Assembly: GCA_031263195.1 (NCBI GenBank)
Contig: JAISGD010000010.1
Span: 119,724-183,723, forward strand
Source: Campylobacteraceae bacterium
GTDB lineage: Bacteria; Campylobacterota; Campylobacteria; Campylobacterales; Campylobacteraceae
DNA length: 64,000 nt
Direction: 5' to 3'
The translations under genes and the position numbers were made by a program. Below are positions 59,669 to 64,000 of this stretch, piece after piece (position 1 is the first letter of the stretch; each line of letters starts with the position of its first letter). The notes under the pieces were generated by a model that was not told where the DNA came from, searched no databases, and saw only the letters and a list, made by a program, of their open reading frames with translations.

Positions 59669-59707
59669 AAAGACGGCTATGAAATGCATTTTAGATTTAA
59701 TGTATAG
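59669..59707 (+). repeat. ychF 3'-end remnant (putative attR)
   Basis: In one frame this reads KDGYEMHFRFNV-stop, against KDGDVMHFRFNV-stop at the true ychF end. The core ATGCATTTTAGATTTAA (59684-59700) is identical to 44010-44026 and AAAGACGG (59670-59677) also matches. Differences include synonymous AAC/AAT, GTG/GTA and TAA/TAG changes, so the remnant is diverged, not freshly copied. It begins directly after the autotransporter stop codon. Confidence 0.75.
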
Positions 59708-59715
59708 ATAAAATA

Positions 59716-59737
59716 AAGCGGGTGAATACGCCCGCTT
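59716..59737 (+). terminator. Hairpin after the right ychF-tail copy
   Basis: AAGCGGG and CCCGCTT with an 8-base loop, 8 bases after the remnant's stop codon. It may be the original ychF terminator displaced by the island. The T-run is weak. Confidence 0.5.
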
Positions 59738-59763
59738 CATCTCAAATTTATTCATCTGTATTC

Positions 59764-59889
59764 CGTCATTGCGAGCGAAGCAAAGCAATCCACCCTATTC
59801 CGTCATTCCCGCGACCGAACGACAAGTTTCCACAGGAAACGCAAAGGGTCCCATAAAAGCTATGCTTTTATGGGCAAGAATGCGGGAAT
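59764..59889. repeat. REP/MITE-like palindromic elements
   Basis: First unit: CGTCATTGCGAGCGAAGC, a type of short dispersed repeat seen in many bacteria. Second: a nested palindrome from ATTCCCGC (59805-59812) to GCGGGAAT (59882-59889), holding TTTCC-ACA-GGAAA and a perfect 11-bp hairpin, CCCATAAAAGC (59850-59860) with GCTTTTATGGG (59864-59874). No coding sequence lies in 59708-59941. Confidence 0.65.
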
Positions 59890-59941
59890 CCAATATCATT
59901 TGTTAAAAACTGTACTCATTTGTCATTTTCAAAAACAAATA

Positions 59942-60274
59942 TTAAGCCGTTTTATGTTCTACTTTCAAACGAAATCCAAAACTGTCCAATAACTTTTGTA
60001 TTGTTGAAAAACGCGTGTCTTTCGTAGTTCCGTCAATGATAGTTTTATACAGACTATCTCTGCTGATGCCTGTCTCTTTTGACGTTTTTGTCACGCCGCG
60101 CGCTTTTGCTATATGTCCTAAAGCTCTTTTGAAGTCTGTTTCATCGCCATCGCTTAAAACATAATTAAGATAACGTTCTATCGTTTTTTCATCTGTTAAA
60201 CATTCCGGAACATTTGCTTCAAAAGGTATTAATTTAGCATCTTCTCGCGTAATCACAATCTCTGTTTCTTTCAT
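59942..60274 (-). CDS. HigA-type antitoxin (helix-turn-helix)
   Basis: A 110-residue DNA-binding antitoxin. The HTH is ARGVTKTSKETGISRDSLYK (about 62-81), followed by STIQKLLDSFGFRLKV, as in addiction-module antidote proteins. I start at ATG 60274, which has AAGGA six bases before it; the longer open frame overlaps the toxin. One base separates it from the toxin's stop, the toxin-first order of HigBA pairs. The antitoxin is intact although its toxin is frameshifted. Confidence 0.75.
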   Translation of the reverse strand: MKETEIVITREDAKLIPFEANVPECLTDEKTIERYLNYVLSDGDETDFKRALGHIAKARGVTKTSKETGISRDSLYKTIIDGTTKDTRFSTIQKLLDSFGFRLKVEHKTA

Positions 60275-60275
60275 T

Positions 60276-60592
60276 TTATTTCCTTTCATTTTGGATCTCT
60301 TCCAACAATTTTTGAGCGACTTTAATGTCTCTATTTTGAGTAGATTTATCGCCGCCATTTAATAACCAAATCTCGTTATCCTGCACATATACATTTAAAT
60401 ACACTCTATAACCAGCGCCAATATGAAATCTCATTTCACTTATATTTTTTACGCCTTTAATAGCCTCTATCTTACCCGCATATCCGTCTTGCTTAATACG
60501 CTCTATCTTATCTTGTATGACAGCTTGCGCCGCTCTATCTCTAAAGTTTTCAGCCATTTACTAAAAATAATCGTTTGTTTTACGGATAACAC
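60276..60592 (-). pseudogene. Frameshifted HigB/RelE-family toxin
   Basis: The conserved part (KIERIKQDGYAGKIEAIKG, MRFHIGAGYRVYL, LLNGGDKSTQNRDIKVA) is the phage-derived Gp49/HigB-like killer protein. The N-terminal piece normally reads ...F.KWL..(F/L)RDRAA. Here SVKQTIIFSKWLK starts at GTG 60592 in one frame, and NFRDRAAQAVI continues in the next. Adding one A to the A4 run (T4 on the plus strand, 60547-60550) gives an uninterrupted 105-residue toxin. A short product from ATG 60557 would lack the first strand and helix and follows two stop codons. Confidence 0.7.
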
Positions 60593-60659
60593 TCAAGTCC
60601 TTTGCAATATTGTATAATTTATTCTACACAAAGTCAAGTTTGATTAAATTGGTAAAAGA

Positions 60660-61477
60660 TTATTTTGTTTTTATATCAGATATGGATTTGCTTAAGGGTG
60701 TTAATTTGATTTTTGTGCCCTCTTCTTGTGTTTTTAAGATATACTCTATTCTTCTTTGAGTATCCGGATGAGAACTTAAAAAGTTGATAGAAAATTTTTC
60801 GTCTTTTAAGACTTTTTGAAAAAACTCTTCGGCACCGAAAGTATATCCGCAGTAGTTGTTCAGAGCAAAAAGCGCGTCTTTGTCCGCCCTCTCCTCTTGA
60901 GCTCTTGAAAACGAGGATGAGACTATGGAGATGCTGTTTTCAATAAAATCTGCATCCGCTCCGAAAACAATAGCTATCATAAGCGAGAATGTAGTGCTGC
61001 TATCCACCATCGTTATAGGATCTCTATTTTTTACATGAGCTATCTCATGAGCCAAAACCATAGCCAAAGCGTTCTCGCTCTCAACCGCATTCAGTAACCT
61101 TTCCGTTACAAATATATATATTCTCCAAGCGTTGCGAATGCATTTTGTTCGTTATCGTTTATAATGATTACCTGCAAAGGTATACTATTCGGCACATTCA
61201 TCTTTTTCGTAAGATTTAAAGCCAGTTTTTGCAGTTCGTTCGCAGCCTTTTCATGCAAGCCATTCGCATTCTGCTCAAAGTATATAAAATTTTCCGCAAG
61301 CGACACCTCAACGCTGTAAGGCATAAAAGGAGTAAAAAATCTCACCAAAAGATATATGGCGGCAAACAGTACGCTTACAATAGCTACGATAGCCACCGTC
61401 ATCTTTAAAAAAGAACCGATTTCGGACTCTTTGCTTACATTGACTTCATGCGGTACTTGCGGATTTTCATAATACAT
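60660..61477 (-). pseudogene. M48-family metalloprotease frameshifted at an (AT)5 tract
   Basis: The first piece (61106-61477, 123 residues) has a membrane anchor (MTVAIVAIVSVLFAAIYLLV) and ends in NAFATLGEYIYL-stop. The second piece resumes in another frame with VTERLLNAVESENALAMVLAHE, containing the zinc motif HEIAH, the Glu ligand EERADKDAL and SSHPDTQRRI. Removing one AT from the tract at 61112-61121 joins them as GEYIFVTERLL, a 271-residue protein. Could be a pseudogene or a slippage switch. Confidence 0.75.
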
Positions 61478-61483
61478 GAAATT

Positions 61484-62154
61484 TTATCTTTTTTTCCAAG
61501 CAGTCCCGTAAACAAAAAATTCGGCACAGAAAATCCCCTTATTACCGGAGTTACTGCCTCCGCCTCCGGCGGCTCCTCCGCTTCCTCCTTTACCGCCATA
61601 TCCTCCGTTGCCTCCGGCGGCTCCTCCGCCGTTCACTCCGTTAGCTCCGTTTCCACCGCTCTCTCCGTTGAGAGATACGGTATCAGCCGTGACAGTAGAC
61701 AGCTTGACGTCTGCGGCTCCTCCGCTTCCTCCATGTCCGCTGCTGTTGCCGTTTATACTGTTGGATTCTCCGTTAGTAGCTCCTCCTGCGTTTCCGCCAA
61801 CTCCTCCTTTTATGTTCATATCGCCGATCACTCTCACATCTTCTCCTGTTACTTTAACGCTTCCGCCATTACCGCCATTGACATCCTCTACGCCATACAT
61901 GCTGCCAAGGTCATAACCGTTTATACCCTGACCGCCATGCCACCGTTTATATAAGCGTTGTCAAACTCTTCATCAGGCTCAAGATCGATGGTTATGCTCT
62001 CCCAATTTTGCACGGAAGAGCCCATAGCATTTCCTCCGTTTCCAGCGTTTATGCCGAGGTTATCGGCGATAGTGGGAGATAAGAGAGACAAAGTGATAAT
62101 ACAAATACTAAACAGTTTTTTAAAAATATCTATCGGCGATATTAATATCCTCAT
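61484..62154 (-). pseudogene. Broken glycine-rich autotransporter paralog without barrel
   Basis: The first piece (61921-62154) has a signal peptide (KLFSICIITLSLLSPTIADN) and NAGNGGNAMG like the autotransporter at 56561, then ends in GGMAVRV-stop. The Gly-rich frame continues one base off ([28 protein letters not shown]). Adding one A near 61938 turns GGC-ATG-GCG into GGC-AAT-GGC-GGT (GNGG) and restores it. The gene then stops at 61484 with an unrelated tail, GIFCAEFFVYGTAWKKR, just before the M48 gene, so linker and barrel are missing. Confidence 0.75.
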
Positions 62155-62165
62155 TTAATTTCCTT

Positions 62166-62918
62166 TTAAAAAATATACCATGGTTTCGCGATATAAGCGA
62201 AGATTTCTGATTGAGTGTAAGGTGCTGGTAGAGCTACACCAAATTCAAAGTAGTATGTCCAATCGGACGTATATTTACGGCAATTTATGTTAGTGGCGAC
62301 GCTGCAAGTAAACCCTTGCAATTCTAGCGCTGATTTGAAATTGTCAAGTTCGGTGGTTAAGTCACCTAGGTATGTCATTCCAAATTCACTATGGATAAGC
62401 TCCTCCCCCTCTAACGAACTGAATACGTTGTTAAACAGAGCGTTATTACCTGTTATATCTCCGTTTGTTCCTAAGTCTGCTATGAGGTGATAACCATTTG
62501 TGCTATTAAGGAACGAATAATAAATGCCGCCGTCTGCTCCTGAAACACTCGAAGGAAGATTGCTTTAGGTCGTGTTTCTATAAAATGAACCGTCGTGATT
62601 GACGTCCTCAAAATGATTACCTGTTAATTTATTTATAAAATTTTCCCTCGTAGCGAGGTTAACGGGGAAATACTCCCTATTCCATGTACGATAAATAACG
62701 GGATAATCATGATCATCCAGCAGATTAAAATACCCTTTTAATGTATTGTAAGCTACCTCGTCCGCGGCGTCTCCTCCGCTTGTGCTGTCTCCTATGGGGT
62801 CGCTACTGGTGAAGCCGCCGCTTTTACCGCTACTTCCTCCTCCTCCACCGCCGCATCCCGCCAAAACAAATATCGCTAAAACAGCGACCAACGCCTGAAA
62901 TATTTTTTTGCTATACAT
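62166..62918 (-). pseudogene. lipoB paralog interrupted by a nonsense codon
   Basis: A lipoprotein with signal KKIFQALVAVLAIFVLAGC, a Gly/Ser tether with SSDPIGDS, and a mature part homologous to the lipoB protein at 55764. A TAA at 62565-62567 ends the first piece after FYRNTT. The same frame then runs on without interruption (SNLPSSVSGADGG, NNALFNNVFSSLEGEE) to 62166, lining up with ASPLPSSVLEAY and NDALYNSVFGTVNGN of the intact paralog. So the lesion is one stop codon. AAAGGAG before ATG 62918 is intact, and the broken autotransporter follows at 11 bases. Confidence 0.8.
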
Positions 62919-63255
62919 GTAGTACTCCTTTATAGCATTTTAGACTTTCGCAAAATCGCAAAAATCTTTTGTGACTATCTCATATGCTTTCGCATGAGAA
63001 ACCTTAAACCCTTTTGCATTCATATTAATATGAAGATAACAAAATATTTGTTGATTTAAATGCTTTATTATATTCAAAGGTATGCTTCCGCCATTGACGT
63101 CGCTCGTGTCATCTGATTTTGTTCCTCCTGAATTTATATAAAAACCATAAGACCCGCGAAAGTCTTATGGTCTTGTCACACATCTTTGTTCCGATAAATC
63201 AATCTTTTCACTGTTTATTTGTGAAAGTTTTATGGTTTCGTCAAAATACGAATCA
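62919..63255. other. Gap between the lipoA and lipoB paralogs
   Basis: About 340 bases with a terminator (listed separately) and no gene I can support. One minus-strand frame is open for about 74 codons (it includes FYINSGGTKSDDTSDVNGGS) but has no start codon and no homology I recognise; the DVNGGS part recalls the Gly-rich passenger and may be debris. Confidence 0.35.
63136..63171 (-). terminator. Terminator after the lipoA paralog
   Basis: On the minus strand ACCATAAGAC and GTCTTATGGT form a perfect 10-bp stem with an 8-base loop, followed by TTTTTATAT. It lies about 85 bases after the gene's stop. Confidence 0.6.
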
Positions 63256-63961
63256 TCAGAGTGTTTTACCAACAGTCCACATTGCTATTTGAAATGAACC
63301 CGTATACTCTTCATAACCCCATGTAAGCATAATATGTCGGCTGGTTATATCCGCTTTTGTCCATTGTCTGGTTCCGGTTTTTTCAAATCCTCTACTTTCC
63401 AACAATTGACCGTATTGCGTCATATACGAGTTTATATTACTGTTAAAAGTTTTTATGACAGAAACGTGTACCACAGGAGCGCTTGAGGAACCGAACAACT
63501 CGTTAAACAGGGCTTCATCGCGGTTAATGCCGGAACCATCTATGTCGACTCCCATGACAAGTAGATAAAGCGGAGCCACATAATTATTGAAAACACTTGC
63601 TTGTACTATCTGACAACACCCTAACGGATAATCCCTAAAAATCATATCGCCATAGGAATACCACGCCCCTTTACTTTTGAACTCTTCCACAGCGTTGTTG
63701 AGATGATTTTCCGACGAGTAGCGTCTTTGAATATCGTGCGTTACTTTATCCTCCTGCATAGTAAACGCGGGAAATTCGGCAAACTCGTTTACAGACAAAG
63801 AGCTTCCGCTGCCGCTGCCACCGCTTCCTCCTCCTCCGCCGCCGCAACCGATTAATGAAAAACTAAGAAAGAAAGCAACTAAGAGAGAGAGAGAGAGAGA
63901 GAGAGAACGCTTTAAATTTAAACAAAGATAAAGCTTTGAAATTAGTCATTGAAGACAACAT
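63256..63961 (-). CDS. lipoA paralog, phase-OFF at a (CT)12 tract
   Basis: The mature domain (ITHDIQRRY-type region, INRDEALFNELFG, RQWTK) is homologous to the lipoA product at 47591. The signal is split: ATG 63961, with AAAGGGG five bases before it, reads MTNFKALSLFKFKAFSLSLS and then runs through (CT)12 into a TAG at 63863-63865 after 32 residues. The frame after the tract reads LVAFFLSFSLIGC with a GGGG tether. (CT)13 or (CT)10 would join them into a 235-residue lipoprotein; (CT)11 would not. The start region is almost the same as that of the GLUG lipoprotein. Confidence 0.7.
63882..63905. repeat. (AG)12 / (CT)12 phase-variation tract
   Basis: Twelve AG units on the plus strand, inside the signal-peptide codons of the minus-strand lipoA paralog. 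The longest simple repeat in the window. Its current length leaves the gene out of frame. Confidence 0.8.
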
Positions 63962-64000
63962 TGCGACCCCTTTGATTTGAAATTTATTCATGAAAATGAA

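Noticed and set aside
61448..61954. Ser/Val-rich plus-strand open frame over the broken autotransporter copy
   Set aside because: Shadow of Gly-rich codons on the other strand; no ribosome-binding site and no homology.

Overview
The window looks like a chromosome segment of a Campylobacterota (epsilonproteobacterial) species. DNA is AT-rich. The order fbp, small Cys-rich gene, metG, MurF-like gene matches what I recall from Campylobacter. Also typical are an aspA-dcu-asparaginase block, a histidine kinase with an AHQWKNPL-type H-box, and promoters with a clear TATAAT but little -35 element. Genus cannot be fixed from sequence alone. No tRNA, rRNA or CRISPR array was found.

Positions 1-44033 are mostly ordinary chromosome. 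They hold a small-enzyme block (S51 peptidase, AlkD-like, PPOX), the TRIC-argD-MidA-thiS operon, an Fe alcohol dehydrogenase, three OmpA-family paralogs with a ClpP-class protease among them, gltX-yggT-slt, fbp-metG, queC/ybeY, a GLUG-repeat lipoprotein with a dinucleotide tract in its signal sequence, rpoD with a sigma region-4-only neighbour, aspA-dcu-asparaginase, a two-component system, folD-lepB, a DUF2339/DUF3999 pair, and rpiB-apt-trpB-dedA-pepA-ychF.

Positions about 44010-59707 are a probable integrated island. Its left edge is the 3' end of ychF. At the right edge the last codons of ychF reappear as a remnant (17 identical bases, KDGxxMHFRFNV-stop), as expected for site-specific insertion at the ychF tail. 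Inside is a one-direction P-type type IV secretion operon: virB2, virB3-virB4 fusion, virB5-virB11, a lipoprotein and a TrbM-like gene. Between and after these sit two unusual surface lipoproteins (called lipoA and lipoB here) and a 1035-residue glycine-rich autotransporter. No VirD4, relaxase or integrase is visible.

Positions 59942-64000 run in the opposite direction and look like a decaying mirror copy of the surface cassette plus two other genes. They hold an intact HigA-type antitoxin with a frameshifted toxin, a frameshifted M48 protease, a frameshifted and barrel-less glycine-rich autotransporter, a lipoB paralog with a nonsense codon, and a lipoA paralog switched out of frame by a (CT)12 tract. 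The lipoA-lipoB-autotransporter set, duplicated, partly phase-variable and interleaved with a T4SS, is the strongest candidate for an undescribed system here.
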